Shown piece by piece: positions 8,061-16,310 of a stretch of DNA of 64,000 nt (positions are counted from its first letter, which is position 1; each line of letters opens with the position of its first letter). The DNA is from Spirosoma telluris (lineage in GTDB: Bacteria > Bacteroidota > Bacteroidia > Cytophagales > Spirosomataceae), in contig QLII01000001.1 of assembly GCA_003259005.1 (NCBI GenBank), forward strand, positions 4,356,501 to 4,420,500, read 5' to 3'. Both the position numbers and the translations under genes were made by a program. The notes beneath the pieces are model-generated. The model had not been told where the DNA came from. It saw only the letters and a list, made by a program, of their open reading frames with translations, and searched no databases.

Positions 8061-8915
8061 ATGCAGACAGGCGTTTACATTCCCATTATTTCGGATTACG
8101 GTTTCAAAGCCACTTTCGGCAACGAAGCTGACAGTTTATTCCTTCGCACCGCGTTACAGGCACTGATCAAATCGGATACACCCATCCGTGAAGTACATTT
8201 TGATAAGAACGCTTTCGAGGCACTCACCATTGACAGCCGAAGCGGTATTTTTGATTTGGCCTGCACCGATGAAAACGGTAGTCAGTTCATCGTCGAAATG
8301 CTGTTGGGCTTGGCTCCTCACTTTGTGCAACGCATGAAGTTTTACGCTTTACACAAGTTCAATACCGTAGTCGAACGAGGTGAGTTCGACTACGCTAATC
8401 TACCTAAAATTTACGCTATCGCCCTGTTAGCCAAGAATATCCTGCCAACAGCTCAGTTTCATACCGTTGCCAACCTACGAAGCGAGACCGGTGAAATCAT
8501 TGATACTCAACTAACGTTTATTACCGTAGAATTGGCTAAGTTTAACAAGCAAGTAGCTGAGATAGAAACTGACTTAGAAAAACTGGTTTATACCATGAAG
8601 ACGCTTCATACAACTGAACCTACGCAGTACCCGGCTTTCTGGAATGAGGAATGGCTTAAGCGTGCTATTGATGAGTTAGATACGCGGAAGATGACTCCAG
8701 AAGAGCGAGCGTATTTTGCGCGTGTGACAGCGGCCAACGCTGAAGCGGTCAAGGCTGAGAAGCAGAAAATTCAAGAAGCGGAGATGTCGATAAAAACCGA
8801 GACTGTTGCGAAATTATTAAAGCGTGGCAAACTCACCATCGAAGAAATAGCCGAAGACAGTGGTGTTAGCGTTGATTTCGTACTTGAAATTCAGCGAGGG
8901 CTTTTCAAAAAGTAA
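8061..8915 (+). CDS. Rpn family recombination-promoting nuclease / putative transposase
   Basis: The 284-residue protein has the Rpn/PD-(D/E)XK layout: ISDYGFKATFGNEADSLFL near the N-terminus, the catalytic region IFDLACTDENGSQFIVEMLL (D...E-x-M instead of the usual E-x-Q), then MKFYALHKF. The C-terminus (EEIAEDSGVSVDFVLEIQRG) is a short helical segment typical of these proteins. Rpn proteins are DNA nucleases linked to RecA-independent recombination and to phage defence; they are frequent passengers of variable regions. It stands alone in the island, flanked on both sides by spacer elements. Confidence 0.85.
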   Translation: MQTGVYIPIISDYGFKATFGNEADSLFLRTALQALIKSDTPIREVHFDKNAFEALTIDSRSGIFDLACTDENGSQFIVEMLLGLAPHFVQRMKFYALHKFNTVVERGEFDYANLPKIYAIALLAKNILPTAQFHTVANLRSETGEIIDTQLTFITVELAKFNKQVAEIETDLEKLVYTMKTLHTTEPTQYPAFWNEEWLKRAIDELDTRKMTPEERAYFARVTAANAEAVKAEKQKIQEAEMSIKTETVAKLLKRGKLTIEEIAEDSGVSVDFVLEIQRGLFKK

Positions 8916-9075
8916 TAAGGCAAGCTCACCGTCGACAGGCCGCACATCTCAAAATGTCCGCTTGGGGCTCGTTGGTCGGGTTGCGGTTAACAAGGCAAAC
9001 ACTCCGGTCAGGCAGGCCTGGGCTTCCATTTTCTGGTGGTGGTTGACAAGCCGAACGACCCGACCCCCTTAATTA
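8916..9075 (+). repeat. Divergent island spacer between the Rpn and VOC genes
   Basis: GTCGACAGGCCGCAC at 8932 and GGTTGACAAGCCGAACGACC at 9041 repeat the GACAG/GACAAG cores of the other spacers. GGTCGGGT and ACCCGACC form short inverted arms. No GCCCAAC box is present, so this copy is degenerate. Confidence 0.45.
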
Positions 9076-9116
9076 GGACTACCAAAGTATTATTTCAAGA
9101 CTCAATCGTAAATGAA

Positions 9117-9557
9117 ATGACACAGCCAATAATCAAACTCAATCCCCATCTTTTTTTTGGCGGCAATTGCCGGGAAGCAATGGAGTTTTATAAAAGTGTA
9201 TTTGGTGGAGAGTTAGTCCTCACGCTCTACGGAGAAGGACCACCAGACGCTCACAAAGACCCTAAAGCGAACAGTGAGGAGATGAAATCAAAAGTTATGT
9301 TTGCTAAACTGAGTGGCGTTATTACCCTTTTAGCCAGTGACAATCCTAATAATACTGAAGCTGAAAATACAGGTCAGTTTGGGTTATCGCTGGAGGGCTC
9401 TGATGAGTCTATATTCAAAGGCTACTTTGACAAGCTGGCAGAAAAAGGGCAGATAACGGCCCCGTTAATCAAGCAGTTTTGGGGAGATACGTTTGGGATG
9501 GTCACTGACTTGTATGGTGTAAACTGGATGGTCAATATTACCGCAAATAGGGACTAA
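9117..9557 (+). CDS. VOC family protein (PhnB/glyoxalase-like)
   Basis: The 146-residue protein has the PhnB-like vicinal oxygen chelate signature: LNPHLFFGGNCREAMEFYKS, VFGGELVLTLYGEGP, VMFAKLSGVITLLASDN and the closing WGDTFGMVTDLYGVNWMVN. The start at 9117 is preferred because upstream in-frame codons lie in spacer DNA. VOC proteins of this subgroup are metal- or ligand-binding and often of unknown substrate; small VOC genes are common passengers in variable gene arrays. It stands alone between two spacer elements. Confidence 0.88.
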   Translation: MTQPIIKLNPHLFFGGNCREAMEFYKSVFGGELVLTLYGEGPPDAHKDPKANSEEMKSKVMFAKLSGVITLLASDNPNNTEAENTGQFGLSLEGSDESIFKGYFDKLAEKGQITAPLIKQFWGDTFGMVTDLYGVNWMVNITANRD

Positions 9558-9589
9558 GTACGTGACGAGGAAATAATTCTAACTGTCCT

Positions 9590-9700
9590 ATTTTTTCGCT
9601 CCGCGTGGGGTAGCTCCCTGTCGACAGTTAGCATGTACCGAAGGAGAGTTTTCAGCCCAATCAAACGGGTGAGTCAAAGTGTAATCGGCTTTTGTTCAGT
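9590..9700 (+). repeat. Island spacer element, alpha type, copy 2
   Basis: TTCGCTCCGCGTGGGGTAGC leads to a GACAGTTAGCATGTACCGAA core at 9623, then CAGCCCAATCAAACGGGTGA and CGGCTTTTGTTCAG. It aligns with the copy at 7606 across about 100 nt. The right-hand palindrome arm is not recognisable here. Confidence 0.6.
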
Positions 9701-9922
9701 TGATTAATTCAATCGCCATCAGTGCATGGTGGTGTTTACTGAACACAACACGTCGTTCTTTAATTTTCGGATTTCGTGTGACAAGCTGTACTTCGCTAAC
9801 AAGGAGCATTTGCATATCGGTTGGCTTTGGTCGACAGGTCAAACATGGAGGTAGGCAACCTCGACAAGCCGGGCGGGTATCGGTTGACAAATCGCGCCCC
9901 TTAAGAGGTCAGCCAGACTACT

Positions 9923-10354
9923 TTATTTCTGCTCTACCAAAAACATCTGATCGTCTTTGCCTTTTAGTAGATAACCGCCCCGTGCTTTTACAATGAAATA
10001 CTTCATTGGCTCACGGTCAATTAGTTCTGCCTTTCCTTCTGCTTGCAGTGAAATTGAGCTAGGTTGCAAACAGAGTGAGTCTCCTGTAAATCGCCAACTA
10101 ATTGAACTGTCTTTAATGATTTTATTCCCTCTTCTTGTTCGGAACGTAGCGATACCTTCTTTGTGAAAAAGAAATAAAAGGTGTAAATCATGTCCGGCCT
10201 TACTGGTATCTCCTTCCTCTCCGATCATGAATGTCTTATTGGAGAGGTCGATTACTTTGGTTGCCCATTCTGAGTTGGCTACTTTTTGCCCTAAAGCTAA
10301 AAAGGGAACAGAAAGTAATAGAGCTAGAAGGCAAACGGGTTTACAGGCAGACAT
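9923..10354 (-). CDS. Small secreted protein of unknown function
   Basis: The 143-residue product has a signal peptide (LLALLLSVPFLALGQ) and a mature region with lipocalin-like beta-strand alternation (ATFRTRRGNKIIKDSSISW, TGDSLCLQPSSISL), but no family I can name. It is the only island gene on the minus strand. Spacer DNA flanks it: a degenerate copy at about 9765-9900 (GTGTGACAAGCTGTACTTC; GGTCGACAGG) and an alpha element starting at 10468. Confidence 0.7.
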   Translation of the reverse strand: MSACKPVCLLALLLSVPFLALGQKVANSEWATKVIDLSNKTFMIGEEGDTSKAGHDLHLLFLFHKEGIATFRTRRGNKIIKDSSISWRFTGDSLCLQPSSISLQAEGKAELIDREPMKYFIVKARGGYLLKGKDDQMFLVEQK

Positions 10355-10467
10355 AGGACTGATTTATTGGACAAAACAAAACTGCGTTTGGTTTGTGATT
10401 TGTATTCGATACTGATCGTAATATTATCTAAATGCTCGATTAATTCATTGGAAAAACGGATGTATTG

Positions 10468-10582
10468 TGTCGTCATCGCTCTGCGTGGGGTAACTCCCCG
10501 TTGACAGGAAGCTTGTTCCATAGGCGAGGAATCAGCCCAATGGGTAGGGGGCATAAAGGCTTAAGTAGCTTTTGTTCAGAAA
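10468..10582 (+). repeat. Island spacer element, alpha type, copy 3
   Basis: TCGCTCTGCGTGGGGTAAC leads to the GACAGGAAGCTTGTTCC core at 10503, then CAGCCCAATGGGTAGG and TAGCTTTTGTTCAG. GACAG-to-GCCCAA spacing is 32 nt, the same as in copies 1 and 2 within one base. Confidence 0.6.
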
Positions 10583-10613
10583 GATAACTGGCACGCCATT
10601 AGCTCCTGTGGTC

Positions 10614-10690
10614 GTTAGATGGAAGGAACAGCCAGTTGCTTACTTCCGGGTCGCGGACGACAGTAGTATGTCTCGCAAGGCAGTGTTTGG
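10614..10690 (+). repeat. Island spacer element, beta type, copy 3
   Basis: It begins with GTTAGAT (GTTRRRY form) and has a GACAGTAGTATGTCTCG core exactly 45 nt later at 10659, the same offset as copy 1. A further GTTAGGT occurs at about 10750, before the next gene. Confidence 0.5.
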
Positions 10691-10827
10691 GTTCGTTAAT
10701 TGGCCCTACTCGACACGAGAAACGTCTATGCAAGGACAGCTCAATATTCGTTAGGTAGCATTCCAGCGACAAGCTAAACGCCTGGTCAGGAAGGCCAACA
10801 TTTTTGAATAACAGTATTCACTAACAA

Positions 10828-11472
10828 ATGAATTTAACAACCATTCCGTACGTAACCTATGAAACTGGTTTACCACAATCCGGACAACACATTTTAGGGC
10901 AGCTTCGCGGAGAAAATGTCATTGTTTATCAAGCATTTAATCCTCAAATTGTTGACTATGCTATTGCTAATCAACGATTCGGTGGCCCAGCTTACTCTTT
11001 TTCGAGGATGTCATGGATAAAACCTAATTTCCTTTGGATGATGTACAGGGCAGGCTGGGCAAAAAAGGAAAATCAACAAAAGATTTTAGCGATTGAAATC
11101 AGCTTAAAGAACTTTGAAACCTTGTTGGAAAAAGCGGTCTATTCTTCTTTTCAGCAAGCTGTTTATTCTACCAGAGAGAAGTGGGAAGATAGTTTGGCAA
11201 ATTCTGAAGTTAGATTGCAGTGGGACCCAGACCATAGTCCGACAGGGAGCAAGTTGGAAAGGCGAGCTATCCAATTGGGTTTAAAAGGCGACACCTTAAA
11301 GTTATTTGCCACTGATTGGATTGTGTCAATTGAAGATATTACCGAATTTGTAATTGAACAGGATCATCGCTTTGTAGAAAAGGGCGAACTGGACAAGCTA
11401 ACAGTGATAAAGGAGCAAGTGATTCCAATTTCAACTCCGCATCTGATTTCAAAACTGCAATTAAGTAGTTGA
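10828..11472 (+). CDS. DUF4291 domain-containing protein
   Basis: The 214-residue protein matches the DUF4291 family through GENVIVYQAFNPQIVDYAIA, FSRMSWIKPNFLWMMYRAGW, LAIEISLKNFETLLEKAV, VRLQWDPDHSPTG and RRAIQLGLKG. The conserved His-Asp-x-His-like region (WDPDHSP) and Arg/Trp residues suggest an enzyme, but the family has no established biochemical role. Length is normal. It stands alone between spacer elements, as DUF4291 genes often do in variable regions. Confidence 0.9.
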   Translation: MNLTTIPYVTYETGLPQSGQHILGQLRGENVIVYQAFNPQIVDYAIANQRFGGPAYSFSRMSWIKPNFLWMMYRAGWAKKENQQKILAIEISLKNFETLLEKAVYSSFQQAVYSTREKWEDSLANSEVRLQWDPDHSPTGSKLERRAIQLGLKGDTLKLFATDWIVSIEDITEFVIEQDHRFVEKGELDKLTVIKEQVIPISTPHLISKLQLSS

Positions 11473-11570
11473 TTCATGGCGAAGCTTTCATGTGACAGGC
11501 CGCCTGCCCGTCGTAAGGTTTGCAGACCCTCTAAATAAGGGTGTAAAAGTTGAAGCAACGTAGCGCAAAT
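11473..11570 (+). repeat. Island spacer element, alpha type, copy 4 (degenerate)
   Basis: ATGTGACAGGCCGCCTGCCC at 11491 carries the GACAG core, with GACCCTC at the position where other copies have GCCCAAC, then AAGGGTGTAAAAGTTGAAGC. It starts directly at the stop of the DUF4291 gene. Confidence 0.45.
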
Positions 11571-11645
11571 CCGATTTGGTTTATAAATCTTGTAAAATTA
11601 TTTCAAATTAAGAAGAGCTTAACTTATTAACCAAATATAGTTTTT

Positions 11646-12350
11646 ATGAATATGGAAGAAAGAAAAGTAAAATATCCTTTTAAAACTATTCTTGAAAAAT
11701 ACATTTCCGAGATTCTTGTCATTTTCATTGGCATTTCAATTTCTTTTTTCTTTGATGAATGGAGAGAAAATAGAAAAGATGATGAAACGGTAAAAAAACA
11801 TTTAACTGTTTTAAGAACAAATTTAGTACAAGATACACTGAAACTAACAGTTATGATAAACCATGGTCATAAGTTAGTAAATAGCATCAATAAATTGACT
11901 TATTTTAAATTCGATTCAGAAATAAAAGATAGTATTAGTTTTCACATTGATAACGCAGCCAGTTATTTAGTTTTTAAGCCAAATCAAATGGCATACGAAG
12001 AAATCAAACAAACTGCACATACAAATTTGATCAAAAATGATTCTCTAAAAACATCATTCTTATCCTATTATACATCAACAATACCTTATTGTACAGAATG
12101 GTGTAAAATAGATGAAACCCATACAATGACACAATTAATTCCAGAGATGAGTATCTATTTCCCTGTCGTGATTGACTCATTAAACATTATTTCTTCAAAA
12201 GAAAAGATTAAAGCATTAAAGGTAAAAAAATTAAGAAATTTACTTTTAGCAAATACCATTTACAAAAAAGAGACTATAAATACTTTTGTTTTCACTAAAA
12301 AGGCCACTATAAATCTTCTTAAAAGAGTTGATGATGAATTGAGAAAATAA
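11646..12350 (+). CDS. DUF6090-like single-pass membrane protein
   Basis: The 234-residue protein has a short basic N-terminus, one membrane segment (SEILVIFIGISISFFFDEW) followed at once by RENRKDDE, and a long Lys-rich extracytoplasmic region. This layout is that of DUF6090 proteins of Bacteroidota, in which a helix before WNE.R is conserved. Function is unknown. The gene is strikingly AT-rich and poly-A-rich compared with neighbouring genes and spacers, suggesting separate origin. Met1 or Met3 could start translation; the first is given. Confidence 0.65.
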   Translation: MNMEERKVKYPFKTILEKYISEILVIFIGISISFFFDEWRENRKDDETVKKHLTVLRTNLVQDTLKLTVMINHGHKLVNSINKLTYFKFDSEIKDSISFHIDNAASYLVFKPNQMAYEEIKQTAHTNLIKNDSLKTSFLSYYTSTIPYCTEWCKIDETHTMTQLIPEMSIYFPVVIDSLNIISSKEKIKALKVKKLRNLLLANTIYKKETINTFVFTKKATINLLKRVDDELRK

Positions 12351-12463
12351 CAGAGCCGGAATTTAGCCGAACCCATCAGTTTTACATCAATAACGAAATT
12401 AACGTTGAGTTGCTAAGAAATTATTTTAGTCAAAATGGCGTAGAAGCCCTATGGAATATTGAA

Positions 12464-12530
12464 AGGTCACAGGTGACAGTATGCTTGTCTTAAGGGAAGA
12501 TTTGCAGCCCAACTATTTATATACGATAAG
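12464..12530 (+). repeat. Island spacer element, alpha type, copy 5
   Basis: GGTGACAGTATGCTTGTCTT has the GACAG core at 12474 and is followed about 33 nt later by GCAGCCCAAC at 12505-12513. It closes the island; the next gene belongs to the ordinary chromosomal set. The rest of 12351-12678 shows no gene. Confidence 0.5.
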
Positions 12531-12678
12531 GCACCTAAATCGTCAGCGTCACATAAATTTGTTGTAGGTAGAGAATAAGCAGTAAAAACAGCGTGTTTGC
12601 CATCGTTGAATATACGGGCGGGCCAGCAGTACTATGAGATGCTTAATAAACCCCTAAACCAAACCTAAATCCCCAATA

Positions 12679-13128
12679 ATGAGCTTAAAAACTACATTCC
12701 TTTTCATGGCAGCAGTTGCTACGTTTTACAGTTGCGCTAAAAAAGAATCTACTCCACCCATTGTGGGTACCTGGGAATTAATTTCGGCTACAACGATAGA
12801 AAAAGATACGAGTTTTTCTACGTTTGACCCGACGCATAAAATGATAAAAATCATTAACCCCACACACTTTGCGTTTTTGAATCATGCGGTATCACCGAAC
12901 GATTCGTCAGCAACCCGCTTCAGTGCGGGCGGAGGGAAATATACCTTAGCAGATAGCGCTTACACGGAAAATCTGGACTACTTCACCGATAAGGCATGGG
13001 AAAACAACAAATTCGAATTCGTAGTGAAAATTTCCGGTGATACGCTGATTCAAAAAGGCGTTGAAAAAGTCGATAAGCTAGGTATTGACCGGGTGATTAT
13101 TGAAAAATACAAACGGGTCAAGGAATAA
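12679..13128 (+). CDS. Lipocalin-like lipoprotein
   Basis: The 149-residue product has a lipoprotein signal peptide with a lipobox ending at Cys19 (ATFYSC) and a mature part beginning IVGTWELISATT, the start typical of lipocalin-like DUF4488/DUF5004-type lipoproteins of Bacteroidota. The remainder has short beta-strand segments (HKMIKIINPTHFAFLNHA, KFEFVVKISGDTLIQKG). It is probably anchored in the outer membrane; ligand unknown. Its gene stands alone upstream of a convergent glmS. Confidence 0.75.
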   Translation: MSLKTTFLFMAAVATFYSCAKKESTPPIVGTWELISATTIEKDTSFSTFDPTHKMIKIINPTHFAFLNHAVSPNDSSATRFSAGGGKYTLADSAYTENLDYFTDKAWENNKFEFVVKISGDTLIQKGVEKVDKLGIDRVIIEKYKRVKE

Positions 13129-13194
13129 CCAGCAACTCACCAAACCACGGTTAGTCCTTCGCTGGTATACTTCATTACGTTTGCATCCTTGCTG

Positions 13195-13272
13195 ATCAGG
13201 ACTTTCTTATAAAAATTTACAGCCTCGTAGAGATGGGTCGCCGTAGGCATTTTTATAAGAAACAGCCCTGAT
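13195..13272. repeat. 78-nt hairpin after the lipoprotein gene
   Basis: ATCAGG (13195-13200) pairs with CCTGAT (13267-13272), and TTTCTTATAAAAAT pairs with ATTTTTATAAGAAA inside it. The loop is about 28 nt. It could terminate the plus-strand gene or be a small dispersed repeat. Confidence 0.55.
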
Positions 13273-13287
13273 ACCGAGGGTAACTGG

Positions 13288-13337
13288 ATACATGAAAAAG
13301 CGCGATGAGGGTGGCCTCATCGCGCTTTTTCATGTAT
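13288..13337. terminator. glmS: Bidirectional terminator between lipoprotein and glmS
   Basis: A perfect 23-bp stem (13288-13310 with 13315-13337) has a GTGG loop and the core AAAAAGCGCGATGAGG. The A run on one side and T run on the other give a U-tract in both directions, fitting the convergent genes. Confidence 0.85.
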
Positions 13338-13347
13338 GATAACTCCC

Positions 13348-15186
13348 CTACTCCACCGTTACTGATTTTGCCAGGTTTCTTGGCTGATCAACGTTTCGAC
13401 CACGCATCACAGCAATATCGTAGGCCAGTAGTTGCAGCGGCACGACTGATACCAGCGGCATGAGCATCTCATGAACTTTGGGGATTTCAATCGTGAAATC
13501 GACGATACCGGGCAGGTTCGTGTCACCCTCGGTTGTGATGGCAATAACCCGGCCTTTCCGGGCTTTCACTTCCTGAATATTCGAGACAACTTTCTCGTAG
13601 GAACTGTCTTTGGTGGCAATCACGACCACCGGCATGTCTTCGTCGATGAGCGCAATTGGCCCGTGCTTCATTTCGGCGGCTGGATATCCCTCCGCATGGA
13701 TGTAGCTGATTTCTTTCAGCTTGAGGGCCCCTTCGAGCGCTACAGGGAAGTTTAAGCCCCGCCCCAGGTAAATGAAGTTACGAGCGTAGGTAAAGATGTA
13801 GGCAATTTCTTTAATTTTATCGGCAGCCTGTAGTACCTTTTCGACCTTCGCCGGAATACTTTCCAGTTCGGCAAGTAACTGCCGGAATAGCGAGTCAGAA
13901 ATGGTGCCCTTGCGTTTAGCAGCCGCCAGAGCCATCAACGTTAGCACCGTTACCTGAGCCGTAAACGCCTTCGTGCTGGCAACGCCTATTTCCGGCCCGG
14001 CGTGGGTGAATGCTCCAGCATGAGTAGCCCGCGCAATGGACGAGCCAACCACATTACAAACGCCAAATATGGTTGCCCCTTTCGATTTGGCCAGTTCAAT
14101 AGCCGCCAGCGTATCGGCGGTTTCTCCCGACTGCGAAATCGCAATCACGATATCGCCTTCTTTGATAATGGGATTCCGATACCGAAACTCCGATGCGTAT
14201 TCTACCTCAACCGGAATCCGGGCCAGTTCTTCAAAAATATACTCAGCCACCAGGCCCGCGTGCCAGGAGGTGCCGCACCCAATAATTACGATCCGCTTCG
14301 ACTTGGCTAGCTTATCCAGGTAGTCGCGCAGACCGCCTAGTTGAAGTGTCCCTTCATCGGCTCTTACGCGGCCCCGCATCGAATCGGCAATGGAGCGTGG
14401 CTGCTCGAAAATTTCCTTGAGCATGAAATGGTCAAAGCCGCCTTTTTCGATCGCTTCTAACTCCAGCTCCACTTTATGGACATAGGGTGTAGTAGTTGCA
14501 TTATCGAGGGTAACCACTTTTAACACGCCCTCTTTAATGACCGCAATTTCGTAATCGTTGAGGTAGATCACGTCTTTGGTATATTCGACAATGGGCGTCG
14601 CGTCAGAGGCCAGGAAGAACTCATTTTCGCCAACACCAATCACCAGCGGAGAGCCTTTACGGGCAGCAATCAGTTGAGTGGGGTCAGCTTCGTTCATAAT
14701 CACGATAGCGTAGGCACCTACCACTTCCTGCAAGGCTAACCGTACTGCTTCTTCAAGCGTACCGCCGTTGTTCTCCCAAATATCTTCGATAAACTGGCCT
14801 AACACCTCCGTATCTGTTTCGCTGGAGAAGGTGTGGCCCTTTTTTAGTAATGCCTGTTTAATAGCTGCATAGTTCTCAATGATGCCATTGTGAATGATGG
14901 CCAGCTTTTTATGGAATGAGTAGTGCGGGTGGGCGTTCACGTCGTTAGGTTCGCCGTGAGTAGCCCAGCGAGTATGTCCCATGCCAATGGTCGAGTGGGT
15001 GTCTTTTCCCTCTAACTCGTGCTCCAGCGCAACCACTTTGCCTTTTTTCTTATAGACCTTCAGCCCCTGGCCATTCATCAACGCTACGCCTGCACTGTCG
15101 TAGCCCCGATATTCGAGACGCTTTAACCCTTTTATCACTAATGGACACGCTTCGCGGTGCCCTACATACGCTACAATGCCACACAT
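13348..15186 (-). CDS. glmS: Glutamine--fructose-6-phosphate aminotransferase (isomerizing)
   Basis: The 612-residue enzyme makes glucosamine-6-phosphate from fructose-6-phosphate and glutamine, the first step to UDP-GlcNAc for peptidoglycan and LPS. The N-terminal Cys nucleophile follows the initiator Met (MCGIVAYVG), with the GATase II motifs RLEYRGYDSAG, GHTRWATHG and HNGIIENY. Two SIS domains follow (IIGCGTSWHAGLVAEY, AISQSGETADTLAA; YLGRGLNFPVALEGALKLKE, HAEGYPAAEMKHGP) and the C-terminal tail ends KSVTVE. Length is normal and the frame intact. It is the last gene before a bidirectional terminator. Confidence 0.98.
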   Translation of the reverse strand: MCGIVAYVGHREACPLVIKGLKRLEYRGYDSAGVALMNGQGLKVYKKKGKVVALEHELEGKDTHSTIGMGHTRWATHGEPNDVNAHPHYSFHKKLAIIHNGIIENYAAIKQALLKKGHTFSSETDTEVLGQFIEDIWENNGGTLEEAVRLALQEVVGAYAIVIMNEADPTQLIAARKGSPLVIGVGENEFFLASDATPIVEYTKDVIYLNDYEIAVIKEGVLKVVTLDNATTTPYVHKVELELEAIEKGGFDHFMLKEIFEQPRSIADSMRGRVRADEGTLQLGGLRDYLDKLAKSKRIVIIGCGTSWHAGLVAEYIFEELARIPVEVEYASEFRYRNPIIKEGDIVIAISQSGETADTLAAIELAKSKGATIFGVCNVVGSSIARATHAGAFTHAGPEIGVASTKAFTAQVTVLTLMALAAAKRKGTISDSLFRQLLAELESIPAKVEKVLQAADKIKEIAYIFTYARNFIYLGRGLNFPVALEGALKLKEISYIHAEGYPAAEMKHGPIALIDEDMPVVVIATKDSSYEKVVSNIQEVKARKGRVIAITTEGDTNLPGIVDFTIEIPKVHEMLMPLVSVVPLQLLAYDIAVMRGRNVDQPRNLAKSVTVE

Positions 15187-15267
15187 AATCAGTTACCGGT
15201 TATGAGTTCTCAATTACCCGTTGGGTGGGATTCTGAAAGATAATCTAATTTCGGTAGTAAAATAAAT

Positions 15268-15296
15268 GCAAAAAGCCGGGTATTCCGGCTTTTTGC
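15268..15296 (-). terminator. Intrinsic terminator of the GT5 gene
   Basis: GCAAAAAGCCGG and CCGGCTTTTTGC (15268-15279, 15285-15296) form a perfect 12-bp stem with a 5-nt loop and flanking T run. It lies between the GT5 gene and glmS, separating their transcription. The glmS promoter must lie in the remaining 80 nt; a TATCTTTC close to the -7 consensus is visible on the minus strand. Confidence 0.8.
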
Positions 15297-15363
15297 TAGG
15301 TGATTTACAACTGATGTTACGCCATACTAGGTTTAAACCTGGCGTAAGGTAACGACGTAAAGT

Positions 15364-16170
15364 TTAGCCAGCTAATTGCGTATACAGGTTGTAGTACCGA
15401 TCCGTTACATCTTCGTCTTCAACGGTTTCAAATTTGTGTTCGGGCAAATCATTCAGGATGGCGTTCAAGCTCTCGCTCGATTCTTCTTCGGCGCGTACTA
15501 CAGCATCGGCATAGGCCGAACCAATCCGAATGAATCCCTGAAAATCTGCCGTCTTTAATTCAGAAAGCATCTCATCGTCAATGTCCATCATGCGAGCTTT
15601 CTCGATGATATCGCCCTGGAAGCGGTGCTCAAACGAATTGTTATAGACCGTAAAAACCGACTTCGTGTCTTTAAACATCGGATCGTTTTTGTAAGTCGTT
15701 TTCAGATAAAGCGGAATCAGCGCCGTCATCCAGTCGTTACAGTGAACGATGTCAGGAGCCCATCCGAGTTTCTTCACGGTTTCCAGAACACCTTTACAGA
15801 AGAAAATAGCCCGCTCGTCGTTGTCGTCGTAGAAGCGATTTTCTTTATCATGGAAGACATATTTCCGTTGAAAATAGTCTTCATTATCAATAAAATACAC
15901 TTGCAATTTCGCGGTCGGAATCGATGCCACCTTTATAATCAGTGGCTTTTCATCGTCACCTACGGCAATATTAATACCCGACAACCGTACTACCTCATGC
16001 AACCGATTTTTGCGCTCATTAATCAGCCCAAAGCGCGGCACCAAAATTCTGATTTCCATCCCACGCTCCTGCATGGCCTGCGGCAGTTTGCGGACGAAGT
16101 CAGCGACATCAGACGTTTTCAAGAAAGGATTGATTTCGCTGGCGACGTAAAGGATGCGTAATTTGCTCAT
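15364..16170 (-). CDS. Glycogen/starch synthase N-terminal (GT5) domain protein
   Basis: The 268-residue protein corresponds to only the N-terminal catalytic half of GT5 glycogen synthases: LRILYVASEINPF, GMEIRILVPRFGLI, the APDIVHCNDWMTALIPLYLK motif and FTVYNNSFEHRFQG. The ADP-glucose motif KTGGL is replaced by KTSDV, and the C-terminal GT-B half is absent. Stand-alone proteins of this kind next to panC recur in Cytophagales, so the short form is probably real and not truncated. Glycogen synthase activity is doubtful; the role is unknown. It is divergent from panC. Confidence 0.85.
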   Translation of the reverse strand: MSKLRILYVASEINPFLKTSDVADFVRKLPQAMQERGMEIRILVPRFGLINERKNRLHEVVRLSGINIAVGDDEKPLIIKVASIPTAKLQVYFIDNEDYFQRKYVFHDKENRFYDDNDERAIFFCKGVLETVKKLGWAPDIVHCNDWMTALIPLYLKTTYKNDPMFKDTKSVFTVYNNSFEHRFQGDIIEKARMMDIDDEMLSELKTADFQGFIRIGSAYADAVVRAEEESSESLNAILNDLPEHKFETVEDEDVTDRYYNLYTQLAG

Positions 16171-16310
16171 AAGTAGGGAAGCGTGTGTTGTCTTGAGAGA
16201 ACCAAAAAACTTGCAAAATTATACAAATTTTTCCCGTATTTCAATAAGTTTTATCCAAAAAAGATGCGGTTCACGTATCATTGCAGCCGAAAAACAACAA
16301 AACATCCAGC

